A DNA stretch of 64,000 bases from Macrothele yani (taxonomy: Eukaryota; Arthropoda; Arachnida; Araneae; Macrothelidae): contig CM076996.1 in the NCBI GenBank assembly GCA_039090855.1, positions 43,552,469-43,616,468 of the forward strand, written 5' to 3'. The position numbers and the translations under genes were made by a program. The notes under the pieces were generated by a model. The model did not search any database, was not told the DNA's origin, and saw nothing but the letters and a program-made list of their open reading frames with translations. Within the stretch, counting starts at the first letter, position 1. Every line of letters starts with the position of its first letter. Below, one piece after another: positions 53,501 to 63,559 of the stretch.

Positions 53501-54380
53501 TTGTCGATTCTTCACTTCGGTGGAAATCTTTTTCCTCAATCTTACCATCGTTACCTGACACATCGCTCCATCGTCAACAACTTCGCTTGATCCAAACTTG
53601 TATTTGTCTGTTGTATTCTTCGTTGGCTGACCAATTTGATTTTATCTTCACCCCTTCCGCGCCGGATCGCCTTCCATATCTTTTATTTTTGAACGACGCC
53701 CCTTAGCTCCCTCATTCAGTACCTATGAAGATGATATGTCGTCACTTTATCACCTACTACAACGCTCCAATGCCAATTTCTTCTGTACCATCTGACGAAC
53801 TCTCTGCCGCTTGGACTGATTCCTCTACTTCATTGGCTTCCCATAAAGCACAGGACATCCATTTGCTTCAATTACATCAACGATTTCTGAACCCCCCTCC
53901 CTCCCCGCACCCTTCATCGTTTCCGCCGCCTGGCATCACCGAATTGTTTTTTCTGTTCTACGTTAGGTGATGTTTATCATTCTTTTTCTGTATGTTTGAT
54001 TTTACAACTTTTGTTCTCTATGATGTTTTATTTGGCCGAAAAAGTTTTTTTTTCTTCATACTATGCTACATTATTTTATCCTCCGTCGTTACCTTCGTCA
54101 TGCTCAATCTCACAACCGCCTTTGTTCTTTTTTCTTCCTTCAAGCTAAACTTTCCATTTATCACCCTTTCCGTCTCAGTGTTGATGACCCTACTTTGGGA
54201 AGATACAATACTGCTCGTAGTTTTCTTTGCCGTCGATATCGGTCTTCCATTACTACAATTTTACAAGCTGAATATGATACTGCTAAAGCTGTCGATTCCT
54301 TATCCTCGTTATACTCATCATGGATGTATGACAACTCATGGTTCACTGTTATGGATGATAATATTTCTCTTGTTATTTGA
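50554..54380 (+). pseudogene. LINE ORF2 (APE endonuclease + reverse transcriptase)
   Basis: Endonuclease: LNVVSFNCRG and ILLLQETNV (Asn and Glu motifs) at 50554-50680, DFNCTLNPTNDD at about 51005, and SVTSDHRPVILSF (catalytic His) at about 51270. Reverse transcriptase at 52080-52900: NWRPISILNTDYKNFTKLLA, LDQKQAFDSINHSYLF (motif A), GIRQGCALSGQLF (motif B), TYADDLTVF (catalytic box). Downstream, LTLPVAYGGLGLTDVSSK resembles the post-RT region of L1/Tx1 proteins. Frame changes lie near 50700, 51330, 51600-51790 and 53080, and a 26-bp local duplication at 50737-50824. The C-terminal end is at 54380. Confidence 0.85.
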
Positions 54381-54460
54381 ATTATTTCATTTTACTGATG
54401 TATTGTGTCAGTAAAGACAACTTGCTCCGTTTTATACAAATTATTATTTATTTTATTAGC

Positions 54461-54487
54461 TGCTACAGGCAAAATGCGCCTGTAGCA
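54461..54487 (+). other. 10-bp perfect stem-loop at the LINE 3' end
   Basis: TGCTACAGGC at 54461-54470 pairs with GCCTGTAGCA at 54478-54487 around a 7-nt loop. Position just after ORF2 fits a 3' recognition hairpin used by some LINE reverse transcriptases; function is inference. Confidence 0.6.
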
Positions 54488-54738
54488 TTGTTTCAACGCT
54501 CTTCTTTTGTCCATACAAATGGACGGGAACACCAATTTTTCTTTTTTTTTTTTTTTGGGAACCAAGGTTTTTTTTTTTTGTTTTTTTTTTTTGTTAAGAA
54601 CGTCTTTTTATAGTATATGCTTATTGTGTTTTTTTCTTTCATCACCAGGAAGTGTGACTAGTGTTTCTTTCTCGTGATGAGAATGCCGCATATTGTGTTA
54701 TATCTTCTGGGGAGATGAGACTGATCTTTTCCATGATG

Positions 54739-55782
54739 TTATCCATCAAGCTTCACTTTCTTGTGCTCAGCTGCGAATGAGTCCTTGACCTCGATAGTTC
54801 CTGAGATCTCCTGGACCTTGTTAATTTTTCTGTCATTGCCCTCGATAGTTCCTGAGATCTCCTGGACCTTGTTCATTCTTCTGTCATTGCCCTCGATAGT
54901 TCCTGAGATCTCCTGGACCTTGTTCATTCTTCTGTCATTGCCCTCGATAGTTCCTGAGATCTTCTGGACCTTGTTCATTCTTCTGTCATTGCCTTCGATA
55001 GTTCCTGAGATCTCCTGGACCTTGTTCATTCTTCTGTCATTGCCCTCGATAGTTCCTGAGATCTTCTGGACCTTGTTCATTCTTCTGTCCTTGCCCTCGA
55101 TAGTTCCCGAGATCTCCTGGACATTGTTCATTCTTCTGTCATTGCCCTCGATAGTTCCTGAGATCTTCTGGACCTTGTTCATTCTTCTGTCCTTGCCCTC
55201 GATAGTTCCTGAGATCTCCTGGACCTTGTTCATTCTTCTGTCATTGCCCTCGATAGTTCCTGAGATCTCCTGGACCTTGTTCATTCTTCTGTCATTGCCC
55301 TCGATAGTTCCTGAGATCTCCTGGACCTTGTTCATTCTTCTGTCATTGCCCTCGATAGTTCCTGAGATCTCCTGGACCTTGTTCATTCTTCTGTCATTGC
55401 CCTCGATAGTTCCTGAGATCTTCTGGACCTTGTTCATTCTTCTGTCATTGCCTTCGATAGTTCCTGAGATCTCCTGGACCTTGTTCATTCTTCTGTCATT
55501 GCCCTCGATAGTTCCTGAGATCTCCTGGACCTTGTTCATTCTTCTGTCATTGCCCTCGATAGTTCCTGAGATCTCCTGGACCTTGTTCATTCTTCTGTCA
55601 TTGCCCTCGATAGTTCCTGAGATCTCCTGGACCTTGTTCATTCTTCTGTCCTTGCCCTCGATAGTTCCTGAGATCTCCTGGACCTTGTTCATTCTTCTGT
55701 CATTGCCCTCGATAGTTCCTGAGATCTCCTGGACCTTGTTCATTCTTCTGTCCTTGCCCGATTTGCTGCTTTTGTGTTCCAT
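54739..55782 (-). CDS. Repeat protein of ~19 x 17 residues, unrecognised
   Basis: 347 codons from ATG at 55782 to a stop at 54739. After MEHKSSKSGK the unit DRRMNKVQEISGTIEGN is repeated about 19 times with only N/K, E/K and a few end-of-array changes; the tail is VKDSFAAEHKKVKLDG. The unit is charged, with hydrophobic residues spaced as in an amphipathic helix. No signal peptide or membrane segment. The plus strand (54761-55807) is also open because the 51-bp unit is a multiple of three; there the repeat is hydrophobic (SLPSIVPEISWTLFILL). I prefer the minus strand for its unique, non-repeat ends and hydrophilic character. It may be a satellite that happens to be open. Function unknown. Confidence 0.4.
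   Translation of the reverse strand: MEHKSSKSGKDRRMNKVQEISGTIEGNDRRMNKVQEISGTIEGKDRRMNKVQEISGTIEGNDRRMNKVQEISGTIEGNDRRMNKVQEISGTIEGNDRRMNKVQEISGTIEGNDRRMNKVQKISGTIEGNDRRMNKVQEISGTIEGNDRRMNKVQEISGTIEGNDRRMNKVQEISGTIEGNDRRMNKVQEISGTIEGKDRRMNKVQKISGTIEGNDRRMNNVQEISGTIEGKDRRMNKVQKISGTIEGNDRRMNKVQEISGTIEGNDRRMNKVQKISGTIEGNDRRMNKVQEISGTIEGNDRRMNKVQEISGTIEGNDRKINKVQEISGTIEVKDSFAAEHKKVKLDG
54780..55760. repeat. 51-bp tandem repeat, ~19 units
   Basis: Unit cctcgatagttcctgagatc plus 31 bases. Sites vary between gagatctcctgg and gagatcttctgg, and between ctgtcattg and ctgtccttg. Nearly all changes between units are at the same two or three positions, showing recent homogenisation. Confidence 0.95.
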
Positions 55783-56260
55783 TCTCTCCAGTGATCACCG
55801 TGAGTGAGGTCTGTGACTGCACCATCCTATTTGGTTATCATCTCGTCCTGACTGCTTGATGTTTGCCATCCTTCCTTCATCTTCTCATCACCAGTGCTTC
55901 TCGAATTCAACAGTGTCGCATCGTGTTGTGCGTAGTCGTCGCTGAGCTTTTTGCGTCTTCCTATGATGAGCTCCTTCCTTCACAGTGTATCACAGCACTT
56001 TCCACGACGGGCTTTTTCTGAGAAGCCGGCAACCAACATCAAGCTGGCTTTTTTTCTCCTTCTTCATCAGTGATTTTCCTACATTTTTTCAACAGTTGAT
56101 CACTTTGTGTTTTGTTCTTCCGAAATTTGAACATTCCCGACTGACTTACACTGACTTTTATGAACAGTCCTATATATGCGTCATTCTTCCTTACTTCTGT
56201 TAATTGCTTCGTCAGGTGAAAAGCTTGATGGGATCACCAACGCGCGACAACAACCCGGTG
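55783..56260. other. Unassigned sequence upstream of the repeat ORF
   Basis: Contains no recognised element; it ends at the (atc)n tail of the RTE LINE. If the repeat ORF is real this would be its 5' region. Confidence 0.3.
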
Positions 56261-56261
56261 A

Positions 56262-59200
56262 TTGTAAATCATCATCATCATCTTTGTCAACCATTATCAA
56301 TCCACTGCTGGACGAAGGTCTCCCCAAGTTTCCTCCACAACGGTCTGTCTTGTGCCAGTCTCCTCCATGTCACTCCCACATACTTTTGAATTTCATCCAC
56401 CCATCTTCCATTAGGTCTTCTTCTGGGTCTTTTACTGTCCCTTGGAACCCAATCTAAAATTTCTGCTGTCCATCGATGGTTTGTCCTTCTGGCAGTATGT
56501 CCAGCCCATTGCCATTTCAGGGATTTAACTCTGATCATGATGTCTTCCACTCTTGTCATTTTTCGGATCCATGAGTTCCTCTTCTTATCTCTCCTGGTTA
56601 CACCAAGCATGCACCTCTCCATGCTGCTTTGAGTTGTCTGCAGCCTTTGTATGTCTCTTTTAGTTAAGGTCCACGTCTCTGCACCATACGTAAGCACAGG
56701 AAGGATGCATTGGTCAAACACTTTTCTTTTAAGACATAAGGGCATATTGCTCTTGAAAATTATGCTGTTTCTTCCAAAAGCTCTCCAGGCAAGTTTTGTA
56801 CGCCGATTAATTTCTTCATCAATGTGACCCTCACTTGATATCTGCTGTCCAAAATAAAGGTACGTGTCTGTTATCTACAGCTTTTCCCTATCAATCGATA
56901 AATTTTCATTTCTTGTAAAAGCATTGAACATCACTTTTGTCTTCTGAAAGTTCATTTTTAATCCCACTTCTTTACTGTTGTCAGCAAGTTCCTGGATCAT
57001 ACTCTGCAGCTCTGATGGGGTAGTTGCAAAAATGACTATGTCATCAGCAAAACGAAGGTGGGTTAGATAATCTCCATTAATCTTTATCCCTTTTTTTTCC
57101 CAGTTCAGTGATTGAAAGACATTTTCCAATGTGGCATTAAAGAGCTTCGGAGATATGGTATCACCTTGTCTCACTCCTTTTCCAATTTTTATGTGTGTTG
57201 TATTTTCAAACAGCCGAATCTTTGCACTTGCATTTCATAGATGTTATTAAAAATATTAATGTACGCATCTCCAATACCACAGGATTTCAGGGCCATGGTA
57301 ACTGCTGATGGTTTCACCGAATCAAAGGCTTTTTCATAATCGATAAAAGCCATGCACAATGGAAGTTCATATTCCCTCGCTCTTTGAATTAGTTCTCTCA
57401 GTATGTGGATATGATCTATTGTACTGTAGCCACTCCTGAATCCAGCTTGTTCTCTCGGTTGAGCCATGTCCAGTGTCACTTTTAAGCGGTGTGAAAGAAC
57501 TTTAGTGAAGATTTTATAAACCACTGATAGGAGGCTGATAGGTCTGTAGTTCCTGAGATCCTCAATGTCACCTTTTTTATGTAGCAAGATCATTGTAGCT
57601 TTGTTCCAATCCTCAGGAATCTTCCCTTCATTAAGGCATCGAGTGAAAATTTGGGCAAGTACTGTTTCGATTTCTCCACTTGCTTCTTGTATGATGTCTA
57701 CAGTAATTCCATCTTCTCCTGGAGCTTTTCCCCGCTTCGTGTTCTTGATTGCATGTGCAACTTCTGCTGGGAGGACTGGAAGAACTGTGGTACTGGTACC
57801 TTTCATGATGTCTGGAGTACATGTATCATCCCTTTTATATTATTTGGAGTAGAAATCTTTTACTCTTGTCAAAATTTCGCCTCTATTTCTTGTTACAGAA
57901 CCATCTTCTTTTCTCAGTGCCATAATCTGTTTTCTTCCCTTACTGAGATGTCCCTTTGCTATCTTTAGGCTTTGGTTGTTTTCAATTGCTTTTCTTACTA
58001 GTTCACAGTTGAATTTCCTTACGTCTTCAGTGATACTTTTTCGTACTGTCTTGCATAGCTCTATATATTCCATTTTGGAAGTCACATCTTCTTTAGTTGT
58101 CCTCATCTCTCTTCTTTTTTGCATCAACATTTTGGTTTTTTTTGATAATTTGTTCACATGCAACTTGTTCTTAGACCCAGCTAATTTTGTTGCTGTTTCC
58201 ATAAGAGCTTTGGTTACTTTTCTGTTAACTTCAGAAATATCCACTTCTTCCGATGTTAGGCCTTCTAAAGCAGATAATCTGTTCTTCAGTTCCAACTTGA
58301 AGGCATTATGGTGTTTTTTAGGGTTGGTTATGTCAATACATTTTGTTTGTCTTATGAGCTTGCTACGTTCAAGTTTAGTGTTGAGGTGCATCTTACATCT
58401 CACCAATCTATGGTCACTACCTGTGTTGAACTTGTTTAGCACACTGCAGTCTTCTATGACAAATTTTTTGTTAAACATAATAAAATCAATTTCACTTGTC
58501 GTCCCATGTGGATGTCTCCATGTCCATTTCCTGCGTGGCTTTTTCTTGAAAAAGGAGTTCAAGATGAAAAACCCTTCTGCCTCTGCAAACTCTACGAGAG
58601 TATTTCCACGCTGGTTTTTGTTGCCGCGACGGAATTTACCTACTGAAGTTTCATTCTGTTGCCGTTGCCCTATTTTTGCATTGAAATCTCCCATAATTAT
58701 CTTTAAGTGCTGCTTACCTTTATTATTTAGATGACGAATTTCTTCATAAAATTCTTCAATTTCTTCTTCAGGATGACTTGTGGTGGGTGCATAAGTTTGA
58801 ATAATCTGAGCCTGGTATCTTCTCGAGAGTTGGATAACGAGTCGTGCAGCTATGTCAGAGGAACTTTCAACTTCTACAACTTTATCCTTCAGTTTCTTGT
58901 TTATTATAAATCCAACACCACTAGTTCTGCCAGTATCAGTCCCACGATAGTAGAAGAGATGTCCACTTTTTAGTTCAATGAGATCTTCTCCTTTTCTCCT
59001 TACCTCACTTAGCCCGACGATGTCCCACTTGATCCTTTGTAGTTCTTCTTCCAAGAAGCCTTGAATCAGAAGATAGGGAGCCTCCATTATACGTAGCCAA
59101 GGTCAGCATCAGATGGCAGCCTAGTCCGGTCCTCCGGGGATTCTTAGCACCCTCTGCCTTCAGGTCGCACTGGCCGCTGCCTTGGCCAGGTACATTCCAG

Positions 59201-59290
59201 CTGCCGGAGACTGAGGGCCAAGATTTAAGTTGTGGAGTCATTTTGGAGGGGTTTGGCCATAATTCACCACGCTGGCCAAGCGGGTTGGTG
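56262..59290 (-). mobile_element. RTE-type LINE, nearly complete
   Basis: Minus-strand element about 3 kb long, ending in a (GAT)n/(ATG)n microsatellite tail (plus-strand catcatcatcatc at 56269-56281), typical of RTE elements. The 5' UTR includes a segment near 59250-59290 reading, on the minus strand, cgcttggccagcgtggtg. Single large ORF with endonuclease and reverse transcriptase. Confidence 0.88.
56287..59140 (-). pseudogene. RTE endonuclease-reverse transcriptase
   Basis: Endonuclease at 58360-59087: DIVGLSEVRRKGE, TYAPTTSHPEEEIEEFY, IIMGDFNAKIG, TSEIDFIMFNK, TGSDHRLVRC, which gives the APE-type Glu, Asp-Asn and Asp-His motifs. Reverse transcriptase: GKAPGEDGITVDII, NYRPISLLSVVYKIFTKVLS, FIDYEKAFDSV (motif A), RQGDTISPKLF (B), HLRFADDIVIFA (catalytic FADD), LKMNFQKTKVM. 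The C-terminal domain is ILPVLTYGAETWTLTKRDIQ with WAGHTARRTNHRW, ending FVQQWIDNG. Defects are few: a frameshift near 59050 (upstream LTLATYN start region is out of frame), TAA at 57840, a frameshift near 57220 and a stop at 56873-56875. Closest in style to RTE elements known from many animals. Confidence 0.9.
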
Positions 59291-59501
59291 AGTGTGGGAT
59301 AGCATTTCCTCTAATCCCGATGGTATAGTTATACCGCTATTGGCGGTCGTCAGAGCCCCTTTAGTGGAAACAGGATGTACCACGAGAAGGCGGGGTTGAC
59401 ATTTGTCAAGGAGAGGCTGTGATGTTACGCATCACCTGACCTTACATCCCGATTGTAAACACTTGTATATATTTGTTTCTCAATAAATACCATTTGAATT
59501 C
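59291..59501. other. Unassigned; possible solo-LTR-like piece
   Basis: tgtgatgttacgcatcacct at about 59420 and a polyadenylation-like caataaa near 59483 precede the SINE junction. A solo LTR is possible, but no second copy exists in this window to test it. Confidence 0.2.
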
Positions 59502-59671
59502 TGATCATTCGTCCGAGATGGGTCCGGGTTCGAGTTCCGGTGAAACATGGATGTTGTGTTTTTCTTACGGCACTGGCTGTATCGCTTCCCTGGAACCAGT
59601 GGCTCTAAATGAAGGACGGACGACTGCTTATAGCCCATGAAGTTGCTCACAGTGGTTGTTGAACTCCCAAA
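59502..59671 (+). repeat. SINE, 5' truncated
   Basis: Plus-strand copy starting inside the head (tgatcattcgtccgagatgg), B box GGTTCGAGTTCC, body and tail to ttgttgaactcccaa; no A tail. Confidence 0.85.
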
Positions 59672-60080
59672 CCTAGTTCATACCCTTTGACTCCTCTGTT
59701 TCATCAGCTTTTTTTTGTCCACACGATCGCCGATTCATGAAATATTTTGCATGTCGCATCATTCACAGTAAACCATTTCTACCATTGTGCGTGTTTGAGA
59801 GATGCTGTAACCGGCACTTCCGGCATCAACTGTCATGACACGTCCAAAAATTATTCGGTTTTAGCCATTCCGAGCCTTAGTCAAACGCTGATGCTTGGCG
59901 AAAAGGTGTGCCCAATTTACACCGTGCATCGCGCTCACGTACAGGCTTACGTGTTGGAGTGAGGCGTTTAGATGATGAGGGTAGGTGTACCTAATAACCT
60001 GTCATTTCAGAACAGGAGAGAAACCAGGGTTTTGACGAAAGGGGGGGAGATCCAGGAGATATCGTCTTTGAGTTCAATAT
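59672..60080. other. No recognisable feature
   Basis: A 71-codon plus-strand frame at 59747-59962 has no recognised domain. Confidence 0.3.
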
Positions 60081-60081
60081 A

Positions 60082-60342
60082 CACTGAAGTGCCAAAAGTC
60101 ATGGGATACGTACCTAGTATCGTGTAAGACCTCCTCTATCCCGGCGAAGTGAAGCAACTCGGCGTGGCATCGATTTCACAAGTGGCCGGAAGACTTCTGG
60201 AGAGATGTTGAGCCATGCCGTCCGAACAGCTGCCCACAGTTCCCTGGTATTTGTAGGTACAGGATCTTGGGTGCGAATGGACCTTTCCACTACGTCCCAT
60301 AAGTGCTATATTGGGTTCATGTCGGGCGAACGTGGTGGGCAA
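60082..60342 (-). mobile_element. Tc1-like element, family F, terminal fragment
   Basis: TA then CACTGAAGTGCCAAAAGTCA at the left. The minus strand encodes the C-terminal end of a Tc1 transposase (PTTFARHEPNIALMGRS, a PP-RSPDMNPI-like region, to RRVA-type end and CFTSPG). The fragment is joined directly to a different Tc1 family at about 60343. Confidence 0.7.
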
Positions 60343-60344
60343 TG

Positions 60345-60818
60345 TTTTCTTGGGATACTTTAGGCTCCATTATTCCAATAGCACAATCCCTGACAGCTGC
60401 CAGGTATCTGAACATCGTTGCGGACCAAGTTCACCCCTTCATGGCAACTGTGTTACCTGCTGGTGATGGTCATTACCAATAGGATAATGCGTCATGCCAC
60501 ACTTCCAGAATCGTCAAAGAGTGGTTCGGGGGACATGCTGATGTCTTTCTGTTAATGCTCTGGCGCCCAAATTCACCTGACATGAACCCAATCGAAGATT
60601 TGTGCTTCGACTTGGAAAAGCGTGTTCGCGCTAAATCACAACCACCCCGAAATATACGGGAACTGGAGGACCTGCTGTTGATATTATGGTACCAGATACT
60701 ACAGGATACCTATCACCACCTCATCGAATCGATGCCTTGCCTAGTGGCCGCTGTTTTGCGAGCTAAAAGGGGTACTACAGCTTATTAGGTAGGTGGCCAT
60801 AATGTTAATGGCTTATCG
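60345..60818 (+). pseudogene. Tc1-family transposase fragment, family G relative
   Basis: Colinear with 43340-43800: tgaacatcgttgcggaccaa, then GHYQ-stop-DNASCHTSRIVKEWF, MNPIEDLCFDLEKRVRAKSQ (the usual H of PIEHL is D), ending GTTAY at 60786. Right terminus cataatgttaatggcttatc followed by TA. Confidence 0.85.
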
Positions 60819-61265
60819 GCGTATATGTTTCTATTAATACAATCTTCTTTGTTTTTAGTGTAAAGAAATACAATTACATTTTTACATGTTCTACCTATTC
60901 TAGATATACATATTAATTTGTGTAATGCAATTTTATAAAAGTAAAACAATTGCATCAGAAATTGTTGAATGCGTAGTAGCATTCCTATGTTTGTAATTAG
61001 ATCAAGAAAACGGCGATGTAGAACTTCGTATTTTTTTGGTAAGTAATTTTGTACATGTAATTCAAGTATTTTTAGTAATTACTAATTAATTATTGTCATA
61101 TTCATTATGATTATAATTTAAACTTATGTATTTTTTAATATCACGATTCAGTCAGATAATAAAAAATTTCCGACTCAAGAAATAGTATGGTTGTGGGTGG
61201 GATGACGCACCCCTAAAACCCCACGTGGGGTCGCCCCTGCTGAGCCCCTCCCTGAAACAAAATCC
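60819..61265. other. AT-rich spacer and an unassigned G/C-rich insertion edge
   Basis: 60819-61190 is AT-rich and featureless. 61190-61265 contains acccctaaaaccccacgtgg, a short palindromic C/G-rich stretch that replaces the C-terminal end of mariner 3. Confidence 0.3.
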
Positions 61266-62100
61266 TGGCTACTCTACTGTCTGGCGAATATGGTGGATGT
61301 GATAACACATCCCATCCAAGCTGCAACAACTTTTGACGAGTGACCAAACGTGTATGTTGTCTTGCGTTATCATGGTGAAACATAACACCATTGTGATTCA
61401 CCAATTCTGGACGCTTCTATTTGACTGCAACACTTAATTTATCCGGCTGACAACAGCACACGCCCGAATTAATGGTTTGGTTCCTTGGAAGCAATTCAAA
61501 ATACACAATACCTTTGAAATCCCACCAGACTGACAGCATAACCTTCCTTTGGTGCATATCTGATTTTGAAGTGCTTTGAGCAGGTTCATCACGCTTCCTC
61601 CACGGTCTTTTTCGTTCGACGTTGTTGTATACGATCCATTTTTCATCGCCTGTTATCATACGTTTTAAAAAGGGATCGTTTTCTTCACGTTTCAAGAGCA
61701 AATCGCAGATGTCAACGTGCTCAGTGAGATGAATTTCTTTGAGCTAATGTGGTACCCACATATCGAGCTCACTAACATATCCCAGTTGCTTTAAATGGTT
61801 TTCAACGCTCGATTTCGATATGTTCAGATTCTCGGCAATCTCTCGTGGTGTTGTTAAACGCCGATTGGATTCGATCAATGCCTTTATTTTGTAGTCATCA
61901 ACTTTGATTGGCCTTCCTGAGCGTGGTGCATCTTTCACATCTAAATCTCCACACCGAAATTTCCCAAACCAATTCTGACACTGCCGTAGTTTTAAGGCAT
62001 CTTCACCATACACATCACATAACTTTTTATGAGCTTGCACAGCGTTTTTTTCCTTTTCGGAAGTAATACAGCAAAACGTGACGAAAATGTTCCTTTAGAT
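61266..62100 (-). pseudogene. mariner DD34D transposase, C-terminally truncated
   Basis: Starts DNLKEHFRHVLLYYFRKG-like sequence near 62095, then VQAHKKLCDVYGEDALKLRQ, SGRPIKVDDYKIKALIESNR, LNISKSSVENHLKQLGYVSE and DMWVPH. Catalytic motifs: KRMITGDEKWIVYNN (Asp 1), MFHHDNARQHTRL (Asp 2) and PPYSPDS at the truncation (third Asp region just reached). Stops occur at about 61742 and 61416, and a frameshift near 62040. Otherwise well preserved. Confidence 0.9.
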
Positions 62101-62187
62101 TGTCCATTTTGAAATCGACGCCAAACAACACTTGCTGACGAAATCGTACACTTTCTGTTCCTAAAACAAGCTTTAACTGTGAGCTAT

Positions 62188-62418
62188 GCCGCCCCGGTGG
62201 CGCAGTGGTCTAAGGCGTTGGCCTCTGATCATTCGTCCGTAAGGGGTCCGGGTTCGAATCCCGGTCAGGCATGGATGTTGTGTTTGTCTTACGGCACTGG
62301 CTCTCTCCCTTCCCTGGAACCAGTGACCCTAAATTAGGGACGGGCGACTGCTTATAGCCCATTGAGTTGCTCACGGTGGTCGTTAAACCTCCAATAAAAA
62401 AAAAAAAAAAAAAAAATA
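62188..62418 (+). repeat. tRNA-Leu-like SINE, recent
   Basis: Full-length plus-strand copy with consensus A and B boxes and an A tail of about 20. It lies inside mariner 3. No clear target duplication was found, unlike the other young copies. Confidence 0.95.
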
Positions 62419-62511
62419 AAGTTACATAATGAACTTGCGGTTTCAAATGACTTTAGTTACATTTCAAGACATGTTTTGTCATCTATGTGTGGAACTTTTT
62501 GGCCAACCCAA

Positions 62512-63485
62512 CACTTCAACAACACCAACGAAACAACTGTCAGTCCACGAAAGATAACAATTACACAAAAGGAATGCAAAAAATAAACAAATAATTTTTG
62601 CCATTCTTAACATTGTCCCATACAAAAAGAATTTTCCCAATGTGGTTCTTCTAGAAGCGAAATATAGTGACCGTTGACGGACAAACCCATAACACGAGCG
62701 CGTCAGTTTTGACAGATATATGTACATCGAATCACCTGCTAACAAATGAACTGATACATTTGAGTGCAGATCTCAACCCTTTATGCAATAAGCCTCTCCG
62801 GATTTTTTTCAACTGGTCATTCTTAACACTGTCAGCGACTTCCGAAGTGATATATTGGGCAGGGATATTGGAACGCCCCTTCCTCTTCGGCGGCGTATAA
62901 GCTTTACATCACTGGTGACAACCGCTATGAATGAGTACTTGGAAAGGATCCCTCTTACAAACGGTACGACTTTCTTTTGATGATCCATCATCCGGCAACA
63001 GCCAAGTTACGTCACCTGCCATTTTCTTCAGCATCCTTTAGTCACGGGAGATTCCGAGCTAGGGATTCTCTCATCAGGATCTCAACAACGTTTTGCTTCT
63101 CCGGGGTCGATGACTAACAGAACGGGAAACAAAACAGCATCCTAGTGACGAACTTATATCCCATGTGACCGTACGAATGCATAGTGCTGGGGATTCAGTA
63201 AAGGCATGCATGCATCTGCGACGAAGACCCCAGACGCGCTCACATCCCCGGCAATACATTGAACTCTAATCACTTTTTGCGTTACTTGCATGACGTCATG
63301 CCTTCGGTCCTCTTGGGTAAAGGTCACTCGGTGATGAAGTGCCTTACTTAAAAGACCCTTTTTATTCCTCGCAACATAGCATGACTTTCTTCATTAGCAC
63401 TTCATGCTAGGTCAAATGGTGCCATATTTATTAAAATAATCAATTACTTAGGGGCAGGGGAAAGATAGAATATTTCTTTCTAGAT
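62512..63485. other. No recognisable gene or repeat
   Basis: Includes cggacaaacccataacacga at about 62680, similar to the end phrase of the CTCF-like repeat near 29325. Nothing else recognised. Confidence 0.3.
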
Positions 63486-63559
63486 TTATTAATAATACTC
63501 CATTCCTTTAGAATGGGATAATCACTGTTAAAAATCTGCAACATATTTGATGAAAGTAA

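Larger units (their letters stand above)
48515..54600 (+). mobile_element. LINE, L1/Tx1-like, nearly full length but decayed
   Basis: About 6.1 kb with a gag-like ORF1 and an ORF2 with APE endonuclease and reverse transcriptase. The 5' end has two 41-bp monomers (ggtctccggctgtggacctt, then tcgacgtcccgatggcgcag, at about 48515-48600). A hairpin lies at 54461-54487 near the 3' end, and T-rich sequence follows 54540. Inserted into, and truncating, Tc1 family H. The 3' boundary is approximate. Confidence 0.85.
61266..62511 (-). mobile_element. mariner-like element 3, 3' truncated
   Basis: The right end, read on the minus strand, is TTGGGTTGGCCAAAAAGTTC, a classical mariner terminal repeat. The opposite end is missing at 61265. 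A SINE sits between the terminal repeat and the gene (62188-62418). Confidence 0.88.

Noticed and set aside
54761..55807. Plus-strand 348-residue hydrophobic repeat protein
   Set aside because: It exists only because the 51-bp repeat is open in several frames; the minus-strand product has unique ends and a more protein-like composition.
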